NCBI GenBank assembly: GCA_022360335.1
Contig: JAKSCZ010000236.1
Coordinates: 1 to 6,123 of the forward strand
DNA: 6,123 nt
Direction: 5' to 3'
Source: Pseudomonadota bacterium
GTDB taxonomy: Bacteria; Pseudomonadota; Gammaproteobacteria; Steroidobacterales; Woeseiaceae
Each line of letters begins with the position of its first letter. Within the stretch, counting starts at the first letter, position 1. Position numbers and translations under genes: made by a program. Positions 1 to 5,364 of the stretch are shown one piece after another. The notes beneath the pieces were generated by a model that did no database searches, was not told the origin of the DNA, and saw only the letters and a list, made by a program, of their open reading frames with translations.

Positions 1-313
1 CCGGCGGCTCGTCGATTCGCCGGCATGCGTGGTTGCGGGCGAGCACGATCTGAACCCGCAGATGCGGCGCATGCTCGAGGCGAGCGGGCAGGAGCTCCCG
101 GAGTCCAAACCGATTCTCGAGATCAACGTCGATCATCCCCTGGTCGGGCGCCTCTCCGGCGAGACGGACGACAAGCGCTTCGACGAGCTCTCGAACATCG
201 TCCTCGACCACGCGCTGCTGGCGGAGGGCTCGCAACTCGACGACCCGGCAGCCTACGTCCACCGTATGAACAGGTTGCTGCTCGATCTGGCGCCGGGAGA
301 GACGCATGAGTAG
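1..313 (+). CDS. htpG: HtpG (Hsp90 family chaperone), C-terminal 103 residues, 5' truncated by window
   Basis: The reading frame is open from base 2 to a TAG at 311-313 and runs off the left edge. The visible residues carry the typical end of bacterial Hsp90. There is an SPAC-V-AGEHDLNPQMRRML segment, then a PILEIN-DHPLV stretch, then an LLDHALLAEG / DPAAYVHRMNRLL C-terminus; each matches the order I recall for E. coli HtpG. This part is the dimerisation domain. The ATPase and middle domains lie outside the window, so their integrity cannot be judged. HtpG is a cytosolic ATP-dependent chaperone that helps clients fold under heat and other stress. Its stop codon overlaps the msrB start by 8 bases, so the two are probably co-transcribed and translationally coupled. 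The GTG at 29 and the ATG in another frame at 25 are not starts; the protein continues upstream. Confidence 0.95.
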   Translation, partial: RRLVDSPACVVAGEHDLNPQMRRMLEASGQELPESKPILEINVDHPLVGRLSGETDDKRFDELSNIVLDHALLAEGSQLDDPAAYVHRMNRLLLDLAPGETHE

Positions 314-698
314 GCCGACCGACGAGCACCTGCGCTCAAAACTCGACGAGGAGCAATACCGGATAACGCAACGCTCGGCGACGGAACGCCCGTTTAGCGG
401 CAAATACCTCGACCACAAGGCCGACGGCACCTACCGTTGCGTGTGCTGCGATGCAGCGCTGTTCAGTTCGGAGCACAAGTACGACTCGGGCTCGGGATGG
501 CCGAGCTTCTGGCTGCCGCTGGCCGGCGAGTCCGTGACGACGAAGAGGGATACGTCGCACGGCATCGAGCGGGTCGAGGTCGTCTGCTCCGCCTGCGATG
601 CGCACCTCGGGCACGTCTTCGAGGATGGTCCCCGGCCGACCGGTCTGCGATACTGCATCAACTCCGCATCTCTGGATTTCGAGGACAGGTCCGAATGA
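306..698 (+). CDS. msrB: Peptide-methionine (R)-S-oxide reductase MsrB
   Basis: This 130-residue protein is the usual length for a single-domain MsrB, which reduces the R epimer of methionine sulfoxide in proteins. No signal peptide is visible, so it should be cytosolic. The family hallmarks are present: two zinc-binding CxxC pairs (C45/C48 and C94/C97), GWPSF at 64-68, the HLGHVFEDGP block at 100-109, and the catalytic RYCINSASL segment with C117. The position before GWPSF, where many MsrBs carry the resolving cysteine (SGCGWPSF), is serine here (S63). C47, inside the first zinc motif, is an extra cysteine. The ATG at 306 is preceded by GGAGA at 296-300 and overlaps the htpG end by 8 bases. 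The gene's own stop overlaps the next start in ATGA. No promoter of its own is evident, so it is likely expressed with htpG. Confidence 0.96.
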   Translation: MSRPTDEHLRSKLDEEQYRITQRSATERPFSGKYLDHKADGTYRCVCCDAALFSSEHKYDSGSGWPSFWLPLAGESVTTKRDTSHGIERVEVVCSACDAHLGHVFEDGPRPTGLRYCINSASLDFEDRSE

Positions 699-1213
699 GC
701 AATGCACGAACGACGACTGCCGTGGCGGCGGCGGTTTTTCTCTCGGCCTGCGGTCAGGCGCAGCAGGCGGCGCCCGAATCCGCCGATACGGCTCCGCCCC
801 GGACCGCCGTGAGCGAACGACCGGCATGCCCGCAGCCCGACGAAAACGGCGTCGTCAATATCCGCGACGGTCTCGTTGCGACGATCACGACGCACGGCTA
901 CGGCCGGGCTGCCGCGAGCGGGGACTACGCGGACGTGCACACGACCCTGTGGCTGTACGATGAGACCGCACAGGGGGGGCGTGGCGAGGAAATCTGGTCG
1001 TCCGGAGGCGTGCAGCCGTTCCAGTTCCAGCTCGATGCCGGACAGGTGATTGCCGGATGGGACCTGGGCGTTCGCTGCATGCTCCTCGGGGAGAAGCGCG
1101 AGCTGCGCATCGCGCCTGAACTCGGATACGGTGTACGCGGCAAGCCGCCGGTGCCGCCCGATGCGACGCTGCTGTTCGAGATCGAGCTGGTCGGACTGAC
1201 CGCGCCCGAATAG
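695..1213 (+). CDS. Predicted lipoprotein with FKBP-type peptidyl-prolyl cis-trans isomerase domain
   Basis: The protein has 172 residues. The N-terminus is a short lipoprotein signal with an LSAC lipobox, so C19 should be lipidated. Glycine at +2 predicts transport to the outer membrane. A Pro/Ala-rich linker (about 20-48) leads to an FKBP domain at about 55-168. FKBP signatures seen are a GD-ADVH strand (76-82), PFQFQL (108-113), VIAGWDLGV (118-126), GEKREL-I-PELGYG (132-146) and a final PP-ATLLFEIELVGL strand (154-168). Equivalents of FKBP12 F46, V55, I56, W59, Y82 and F99 are visible. Those of Y26 and D37 appear replaced (T83, and the IWSS segment at 100-103). C45 and C128 could form a disulfide. 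The start at 695 is preferred because it gives the lipoprotein signal and overlaps the msrB stop as ATGA. An upstream ATG at 437 in this frame lies inside msrB and is rejected. Periplasmic protein folding is the likely role; isomerase activity is inferred only. Confidence 0.9.
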   Translation: MSNARTTTAVAAAVFLSACGQAQQAAPESADTAPPRTAVSERPACPQPDENGVVNIRDGLVATITTHGYGRAAASGDYADVHTTLWLYDETAQGGRGEEIWSSGGVQPFQFQLDAGQVIAGWDLGVRCMLLGEKRELRIAPELGYGVRGKPPVPPDATLLFEIELVGLTAPE

Positions 1214-1215
1214 CT

Positions 1216-2073
1216 TCAGTCTGCGCGTGAGAATCGAATGTCGATGCGGCGGTTGATGCTGCGTCCATAGGGCGTCCGGTTGTCTGCGGCCGGGCGTGAG
1301 GACCCGGCGCCCGTGACGATGAAGCGTTCCCGGTCGATGCCGCGCGCTGCGAGATAGTCCGCGACCGCGCGTGCGCGCGCCAGGCTGAGCTGCCGGTTCC
1401 AGGCATCGCTTCCCGACGCATCGGTATGGCCCGTGATCGAGATCGTCGAGTCGCGGCAGGCATCGGCAAGCGTGATGACGCGGTCCAGAATCGGGTAAGC
1501 GGACGACAACAATACGACGCCCGATTCCTCGAAGCCGACGGGTCCGTGGTCGAATCGAGCGAATGCCCGCTCGCACAAGTCGGCCGTATCCACGGCGCCC
1601 CCGCTGTCCGCTATGGCAATCGACAGTTCGACGGACTCGGGGAGGACGGTTCGCAGCGACCCGAGCTGCAGTGCGGAAACGCTTTCGTCGGCGCTGAGTG
1701 CCTCGATCCGCAGCCGACGTTCGCGCATACGGGCGGTCGGCGATTCCAGGGACGACAGTGCGGCGACCAGCAGGGTGGTTGCGTCACTCCACCAGTCCGG
1801 CGCCACGCCCAGCGGTATGAACCGGGTTCGGATTTGCTGGTCTGCAAAGGACTCGACGGCTGCCCGGACCAGTCGATCCTCGTGGCGCTTCGATCGTGTG
1901 TGCCCGGCCATCGTGACGGTGCCGCGACGTGCTTCCACGTCGAAGCGCAGCACCGGCGGCGTGGATACCGTCGAGGCGATTTCGGCCGGACGACCCGTCT
2001 GCATCGGCAGCGACCAGGCAAGCCCGGTCAGCAAGCTCACGGCGACCAGTACCTTGCGTCGAACGGGCGTCAA
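1216..2073 (-). CDS. OmpA-family peptidoglycan-binding protein with BON-like N-terminal region, TTG start
   Basis: This protein has 285 residues. A positively charged N-terminus (RRK at 5-7) precedes a hydrophobic segment at about 8-24 that can serve as a signal anchor or signal peptide. Residues about 40-155 resemble a pair of BON-like units: an FDVEARRGTVTMAGHTRSK strand pair, then PDWWSDAT and LRIEALSAD. They recall the layout of mycobacterial ArfA/OmpATb. Residues about 184-281 are an OmpA C-terminal domain with GHTDASGS (215-222), N226, LSLARARAV (229-237) and a terminal RSINRRIDIRF. D218 and R233 sit at the 15-residue spacing of the diaminopimelate-binding pair. No beta-barrel precedes the domain, so this is not a porin. 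The likely role is envelope-peptidoglycan anchoring on the periplasmic side. Translation probably starts at TTG (2073-2071), three bases after the upstream gene's stop. A later ATG (M24) would remove the hydrophobic segment. I see no strong Shine-Dalgarno, which fits coupling to the upstream gene. Confidence 0.88.
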   Translation of the reverse strand: MTPVRRKVLVAVSLLTGLAWSLPMQTGRPAEIASTVSTPPVLRFDVEARRGTVTMAGHTRSKRHEDRLVRAAVESFADQQIRTRFIPLGVAPDWWSDATTLLVAALSSLESPTARMRERRLRIEALSADESVSALQLGSLRTVLPESVELSIAIADSGGAVDTADLCERAFARFDHGPVGFEESGVVLLSSAYPILDRVITLADACRDSTISITGHTDASGSDAWNRQLSLARARAVADYLAARGIDRERFIVTGAGSSRPAADNRTPYGRSINRRIDIRFSRAD

Positions 2074-2076
2074 GGA

Positions 2077-2874
2077 TCAGGCGCGGGCTGCCTGGCCCAG
2101 GAGTTCCCGCGCCTGCCCGATCCAGTCTTCGCGGTAGCCGCGGCTGTGAAAGCCCTTCAATCTGCGTGCGACGCGATCGATGTCGTATTCGCCCATGTCC
2201 GCGATCTGCTCGAAACGGAAAATTCCCAGTTCGTTGAGCGTCTTCTCGATGGTCGGGCCGACGCCCCTGATTCGCTGCAGATCGTCGCGGTCGTCGAACG
2301 AACCTTCCGGAGCGACACCCGGCCGGGAGTTCTGCGCCACGGCGTCTTCGACGGCCGTTACGATCTCGTCGACCGCGGTTTCGTCGGGATCGTTGGATGC
2401 CTCGAGTCCGTCGGTCAGCTCCTCGGCATCGTGAACGGGCTCGATGCGTGTCTCCCGTTCCCGCGGCCCGGCGAGCCGGGTCTCGAGTTCGCGTATGCGC
2501 TCGCGTGCCTCGTCGAGTTCCGCCTCGAAACGCCCGGCTTGCGCGTTGCGCAGGCGAAATCTTTCGATGAGGGGCGGCAGGCGCTTCTGCCAGTTCTCGA
2601 GCGCTTTGGTCAGCGTTGCGATGCGCTCGTCCTTGTGTAGCAAGGGGTCTTCGTCCGCAGCCCGGTACCGGCTGACCCGTTCCATAAGGCGTTTGTTCTG
2701 CTCGAGAAGACGCTCGTGCTCCCTGCGCTGCGCGTCCATCCGCTCCTGCCAGCCTGCGCCGATCGCCGTCTTTTCCCGTTCCGATCGATTGCCGCGCAAC
2801 ACCCACCCGGCGACCGCAGCGGCAACCGTAAGCAGTGCGAGCAGACTGAGGTGAATGACGGTGAGCTCGGGCAT
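2077..2874 (-). CDS. Membrane-anchored coiled-coil protein with C-terminal helix-hairpin-helix domain
   Basis: This 265-residue protein has no recognised gene name. Residues about 8-26 form one hydrophobic transmembrane helix. The basic segment RGNRSEREK follows directly, so the positive-inside rule puts the rest in the cytoplasm. Residues about 35-137 are highly charged and rich in Glu, Arg, Leu and Gln, as expected for a coiled coil. A low-complexity acidic linker (about 145-192) follows. Residues about 197-262 look like a helix-hairpin-helix (HHH_5-like) domain: DDLQRIRGVGPTIEKTLNELGI, then FEQIADM. The GVGP hairpin is typical of non-specific DNA binding, but such domains also occur in protein contacts. 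The ATG at 2874-2872 has AGGAA seven bases upstream (2886-2882). It lies 23 bases after the rocD stop and ends three bases before the OmpA-family start, so it is the middle gene of an operon. A role linking nucleoid or cytoplasmic partners to the envelope is inference only. Confidence 0.82.
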   Translation of the reverse strand: MPELTVIHLSLLALLTVAAAVAGWVLRGNRSEREKTAIGAGWQERMDAQRREHERLLEQNKRLMERVSRYRAADEDPLLHKDERIATLTKALENWQKRLPPLIERFRLRNAQAGRFEAELDEARERIRELETRLAGPRERETRIEPVHDAEELTDGLEASNDPDETAVDEIVTAVEDAVAQNSRPGVAPEGSFDDRDDLQRIRGVGPTIEKTLNELGIFRFEQIADMGEYDIDRVARRLKGFHSRGYREDWIGQARELLGQAARA

Positions 2875-2897
2875 ACGGTGGTTCCTGTTTCAGCGCC

Positions 2898-4115
2898 TCA
2901 ACTTGCGAGCCGGACCCTGTCGGCTTCTTCGACGACGTCGCGAATCTGCTGCACCGCCCAGTCGATCTCGGCTCTGCCGATGACCAGCGGCGGCGCCAGG
3001 CGGACCACGGTCCGGTGCGTTTCCTTGCTGAGCAGGCCGCGTTCCATGAGCGCCGTGCAGATCGAACGCGCGTCCGCCAGCGCGGCATCGATCTCGAGTC
3101 CGACGAACAGGCCACGCCCGCGAACCTCGCGGATCAGCGGACTGTCGATCGCTTGCAGCCGTTCGAGCAGGTACTCGCCCATCGCGGCGCTGTTCGCCGT
3201 CAGGCCGTCTTCGACGAGGATGTCGAGCGCTTCGAGCCCGATCGCCGCGCCGAACGGATTGCCGCCGAACGTGCTGCCGTGATCGCCCGGCGTGAATACG
3301 TTCATGACCTCACGCCGCGCGAGGAACATCGAAACCGGGACGACGCCGCCGCCCAGCGCCTTGCCGAGAATCAGGCCGTCAGGCACGACGTCTTCGTGTT
3401 CGCATGCGAGGAATTTGCCGGTGCGGCCGAGACCGGTCTGGATTTCGTCGGCGAGGAGCAGCACGCGTTCCTTGCGACAGAGTTCGGCCGCTGCGCTCAG
3501 GTAGCCTTCGGGCGGAACGATGATGCCGCCTTCGCCCTGTATCGGTTCGACGATGAACGCCGCCGTGTTGGCGTCGATGGCGCCGGCCAGCGCATCGATG
3601 TCGCCGTAGGGCACGTTCGTGAAGCCCGGGGGAAACGGACCGAAACCGGCCTGGTACTGCGGCTCGTCCGACATGGCGACGGCTGCCATCGTGCGGCCGT
3701 GAAAATTGCCGTTGCAGGCGATGATGCCGGCGCGGTCGGCCGCGACGCCCTTCACCGTGTACGCCCACTTGCGCGCCGCCTTGATGGCCGTCTCGACGGC
3801 TTCGGCGCCGGTATTCATCGGCAGCGCCTTGTCCATGCCGGTCAGCTCGCAGGCGCGTGCGAGGAACGGTCCGAGGCGGTCGGAGTGAAACGCGCGCGAG
3901 ACGATCGTCAGGGTCGCGGCCTGCTCCTGCACGAGTTTGACGAGGCGCGGGTTGGCATGACCGTGACTGACCGCCGAGTAAGCGCTCATCATGTCGAGGT
4001 ACTTCTTGCCGTCCTCGTCCCACACGTACACGCCCTCGCCGCGGGTCAGAACGACGGGCAGCGGATGGTAATTGCGGGCACAATACTTTGCTTCGAGCTC
4101 GATGCTGCCGTTCAT
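2898..4115 (-). CDS. rocD: Ornithine aminotransferase (ornithine--oxo-acid transaminase)
   Basis: This is a 405-residue class III PLP-dependent aminotransferase. It transfers the delta-amino group of ornithine to 2-oxoglutarate, giving glutamate semialdehyde (in equilibrium with pyrroline-5-carboxylate), and links arginine catabolism to proline and glutamate. PLP contacts seen are MNTGAEA (100-106), GNFHGRT (136-142), ADEIQTGLGRTG with D223, and LGKALGGG with Schiff-base lysine K252. Residues that set ornithine use in human OAT have counterparts here: Y16 (NYHPLP), Y46 (SAYSAV), R141 and E195 (VEPIQGEGG). The NYHPLPVVL...GEGVYVWD opening also favours RocD over acetylornithine (ArgD) or 4-aminobutyrate (GabT) aminotransferases. 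Length is normal and no frameshift is seen. The ATG at 4115-4113 has a close, modest GGTGA at 4124-4120. It is the first gene of the minus-strand operon and is transcribed divergently from the hydrolase gene. No other arginine-pathway gene is visible. Confidence 0.94.
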   Translation of the reverse strand: MNGSIELEAKYCARNYHPLPVVLTRGEGVYVWDEDGKKYLDMMSAYSAVSHGHANPRLVKLVQEQAATLTIVSRAFHSDRLGPFLARACELTGMDKALPMNTGAEAVETAIKAARKWAYTVKGVAADRAGIIACNGNFHGRTMAAVAMSDEPQYQAGFGPFPPGFTNVPYGDIDALAGAIDANTAAFIVEPIQGEGGIIVPPEGYLSAAAELCRKERVLLLADEIQTGLGRTGKFLACEHEDVVPDGLILGKALGGGVVPVSMFLARREVMNVFTPGDHGSTFGGNPFGAAIGLEALDILVEDGLTANSAAMGEYLLERLQAIDSPLIREVRGRGLFVGLEIDAALADARSICTALMERGLLSKETHRTVVRLAPPLVIGRAEIDWAVQQIRDVVEEADRVRLAS

Positions 4116-4187
4116 GACGTCACCACGGACCGTATAAGGTCATAATTTTACAGTAATAATCGAGGCCCTATCCACCCGGAAGCCGGA
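4116..4187. promoter_or_regulatory. AT-rich divergent intergenic region between rocD and hydrolase gene
   Basis: These 72 bases separate two divergent starts and are the most AT-rich stretch between 1 and 4800, centred on 4142-4160. Two small dyads are visible: GACC-N6-GGTC at 4128-4141, and TTACAGTAA at 4148-4156. On the plus strand, TATAAG (4133-4138) and CATAAT (4141-4146) each match five of six -10 bases, but neither has a convincing -35, so no single hydrolase promoter is chosen. GGAAG at 4178-4182 is a fair ribosome-binding site for the hydrolase ATG. The dyads could be operator half-sites; both are short enough to occur by chance. Confidence 0.45.
4145..4174 (-). promoter_or_regulatory. 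rocD: Candidate sigma70 promoter for rocD operon
   Basis: Reading the minus strand, TGGATA (4174-4169, four of six to TTGACA) is followed 18 bases later by TAAAAT (4150-4145, five of six to TATAAT). Transcription would start near 4138, about 22 bases before the rocD ATG. The -35 is weak, and the match is only suggestive given the AT-rich local composition. Confidence 0.3.
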
Positions 4188-4823
4188 ATGTCCAAGCACC
4201 CCGTGAGCGAGAAACTGTTCGTCGAAGGGCCTGTCGGCCGTCTCGAGGCCGTCGTCGAACGGCCGGGCGGGGGCGCGCTCGAGGGTTGCGCGATCGTCTG
4301 TCACCCGCACCCGCAGCATGGCGGCACGATGCACAACAAGGTCGCACACACGCTGGCGCGCGCGTTCGTCAGGTCCGGCTTCGAGTCCCTGCGGTTCAAT
4401 TTCCGGGGCGTCGGGCGGAGCGAGGGGCGCTTCGACTGCGGCATCGGTGAACTCGACGATGCGCTGGCGGCGTTGCGCTGGCTCGGCGGGCGACACCCCG
4501 ATTCTCCGATCTGGCTTGCCGGCTTCTCGTTCGGCGCCGCGATTGCAGTGAAGGCGGCCGCCGCCGGGCACGTCGACGGGCTGGTCAGCGTGGCGCCCGC
4601 GCTCGGCCGCCTCGCTTCGGGTCCCGAAGCGCAACCGCAGTGCCCGTGGCTGATCGTGCAAGGCGACGAGGACGAGCTCGTCGATATCGCGGAAACCGTC
4701 GAGTGGTTCGACAGCCTCGATCCCGGCCCGGAGCTTCTGATCGTCGACGGCGGCGAACACTTCTTCCACGGCCGCCTGGGCGAACTCCGGGAGGCCGTCA
4801 TCACGTTCGTAACGGGTGACTGA
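4188..4823 (+). CDS. Alpha/beta hydrolase (COG2945-type small serine hydrolase)
   Basis: This 211-residue protein is a compact alpha/beta-hydrolase fold without a signal peptide, presumably cytosolic. It shows the pattern of this small family: CHPHPQHGGTMHNKV (38-52), LRFNFRGVGRSEG (68-80), the nucleophile elbow GFSFGA with S114, an acid in QGDEDELVD (D162 most likely, D160 possible), and HFFHGRL with H191 as the probable catalytic histidine. These give a complete Ser-Asp-His triad. The His-Pro-His-Pro block is a family hallmark. The substrate is not known; an ester or thioester is a reasonable expectation for the fold. The ATG at 4188 is supported by GGAAG five bases upstream and by the match of the N-terminal strand. 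It appears monocistronic: rocD is divergent upstream, and the HU gene is convergent downstream beyond a terminator hairpin. Confidence 0.9.
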   Translation: MSKHPVSEKLFVEGPVGRLEAVVERPGGGALEGCAIVCHPHPQHGGTMHNKVAHTLARAFVRSGFESLRFNFRGVGRSEGRFDCGIGELDDALAALRWLGGRHPDSPIWLAGFSFGAAIAVKAAAAGHVDGLVSVAPALGRLASGPEAQPQCPWLIVQGDEDELVDIAETVEWFDSLDPGPELLIVDGGEHFFHGRLGELREAVITFVTGD

Positions 4824-4829
4824 CACCGT

Positions 4830-4853
4830 AAAAAAGCCGGGCAGTGCCCGGCT
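4830..4853 (-). terminator. Rho-independent terminator of HU gene, between convergent genes
   Basis: A perfect eight-pair stem (4835-4842 with 4846-4853) closes a three-base loop. Read on the minus strand, the stem runs straight into a six-U tract (4835-4830, the first U shared with the stem), so it ends the HU transcript 27 bases after its stop codon. On the plus strand the stem is followed only by CTTTC, so it may also stop the hydrolase transcript, but less efficiently. It begins within 12 bases of the hydrolase stop. Confidence 0.88.
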
Positions 4854-4879
4854 CTTTCGGAATCCTTCGGCGATGCCGG

Positions 4880-5200
4880 TCAGACCATGTCCTTGAGGCC
4901 CTTCAACGGCGAAACCTTGACGGCCTTCGTCGCAGGTTTGGCCTTGAACATCATCTCTTCGCCCGTAAACGGGTTGACGCCCTTGCGGGCCTTGCGAGCC
5001 GGTTTTTTCACGACGCGCATTTTGAGGAGGCCCGGAATCGTAAAGAGGCCGGGGGCGCCACGACCGCCCAGGTTCTTCTTGATCTGACCGTTCAGCGATT
5101 CGAAAACGGCTGCAACGTCCTTGCGCGTGAGGCCGGTGTCCTCGACGATCTTCGCATGGATTTCGGACTTGGTTGGTGGCTTCTTGGTGTTCGCTGCCAT
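4880..5200 (-). CDS. HU-family (histone-like) DNA-binding protein
   Basis: This is a 106-residue basic protein, slightly longer than classical HU (about 90) because of an N-terminal lysine-rich extension (MAANTKKPPTK). The helical dimerisation part (about 12-43) is followed by GLFTIPGLLKMRVVKKP (51-67), matching the HU beta-sheet entry. The DNA-binding arm holds KGVNPFTGE (73-81), where P77 is the expected intercalating proline. The end, FKAKPATKAVKVSPLKGLKDMV, is the normal HU/IHF saddle and C-terminal helix. It should bind and bend DNA as a dimer in the nucleoid. The ending SPLKGLKD and the N-terminal extension resemble divergent HU paralogues of gammaproteobacteria rather than HupA/HupB. 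The ATG at 5200-5198 has GGGAG ten bases upstream. It is a single-gene unit, with its own promoter, a structured leader and a strong terminator. Confidence 0.93.
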   Translation of the reverse strand: MAANTKKPPTKSEIHAKIVEDTGLTRKDVAAVFESLNGQIKKNLGGRGAPGLFTIPGLLKMRVVKKPARKARKGVNPFTGEEMMFKAKPATKAVKVSPLKGLKDMV

Positions 5201-5228
5201 GAAAAACTAACTCCCTGAAAATAACGAA

Positions 5229-5244
5229 ACGGGCTCGCGCCCGT
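5229..5244 (-). promoter_or_regulatory. Leader hairpin with GNRA loop upstream of HU gene
   Basis: On the minus strand, ACGGGC and GCCCGT pair over six bases around a GCGA loop, which fits the GNRA tetraloop class. It lies 28 bases before the HU ATG, inside the predicted 5' untranslated region. The bases after it are U-rich (TTTCGTTATTTT) but not a clean U-tract. It could stabilise the mRNA, act as a weak attenuator, or influence ribosome entry; which of these holds is not shown by the sequence. Confidence 0.5.
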
Positions 5245-5260
5245 AGTAAAAAGCGCAGCG

Positions 5261-5310
5261 AAGATACCACTTTTCGTTCCGTGTGATAACCGCAAGAAGG
5301 TCTTTTTTTT
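5261..5310 (-). promoter_or_regulatory. Candidate HU promoter with upstream A-tract (UP-like)
   Basis: On the minus strand, TTATCA (5289-5284, four of six to TTGACA) and TATCTT (5266-5261, four of six to TATAAT) are spaced by 17 bases. The start would be near 5254, giving a leader of about 54 bases. An eight-base A-tract (minus strand, 5310-5303) then falls at about -56 to -49, the location of a distal UP subsite bound by the RNA polymerase alpha subunit. This suits a highly expressed nucleoid protein gene. The hexamers are imperfect, so the call is moderate. Confidence 0.42.
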
Positions 5311-5339
5311 CGGGCGTTTCTGCGGTACGCGCAACAAGG

Positions 5340-5364
5340 AAAAAGCGGGCGCGTTCGCGCCCGT
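5340..5364 (-). terminator. Rho-independent terminator of DUF4426 gene
   Basis: On the minus strand, a seven-pair GC stem (5364-5358 with 5353-5347) closes a GAAC loop. One base later comes a six-U tract (5345-5340). It lies 27 bases after the DUF4426 stop and upstream of the HU promoter, so it insulates HU from upstream transcription. Confidence 0.85.

Noticed and set aside
437..697. Upstream ATG that would extend the FKBP lipoprotein by 86 residues
   Set aside because: The extension lies wholly within msrB, would bury the lipoprotein signal, and the start at 695 gives a perfect lipobox.
431..1576. Long minus-strand open frame (381 codons) opposite msrB and the FKBP gene
   Set aside because: It is antisense to two well-recognised genes, its composition is Arg/Pro-rich as expected of a GC-rich shadow frame, and it runs into the OmpA gene.
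1426..2640. Plus-strand open frame (404 codons) opposite the OmpA-family and HHH genes
   Set aside because: It crosses two minus-strand genes with clear domain motifs; no recognisable motif in its own translation.
1784..3115. Minus-strand open frame (443 codons) in another frame across OmpA, HHH and rocD genes
   Set aside because: It overlaps three supported genes on the same strand and is dominated by Arg and Ser typical of an off-frame reading.
3015..4145. Plus-strand open frame (376 codons) opposite rocD
   Set aside because: It is fully antisense to rocD, which has an intact aminotransferase sequence with catalytic lysine; the shadow shows no motifs.
4140..5270. Minus-strand open frame (376 codons) across the hydrolase and HU genes
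   Set aside because: It reads through the HU terminator hairpin and overlaps HU in another frame.
5303..5310. Eight-T tract read as a plus-strand terminator or small RNA end
   Set aside because: No stable hairpin precedes it on the plus strand; it is better explained as an A-tract upstream of the HU promoter.
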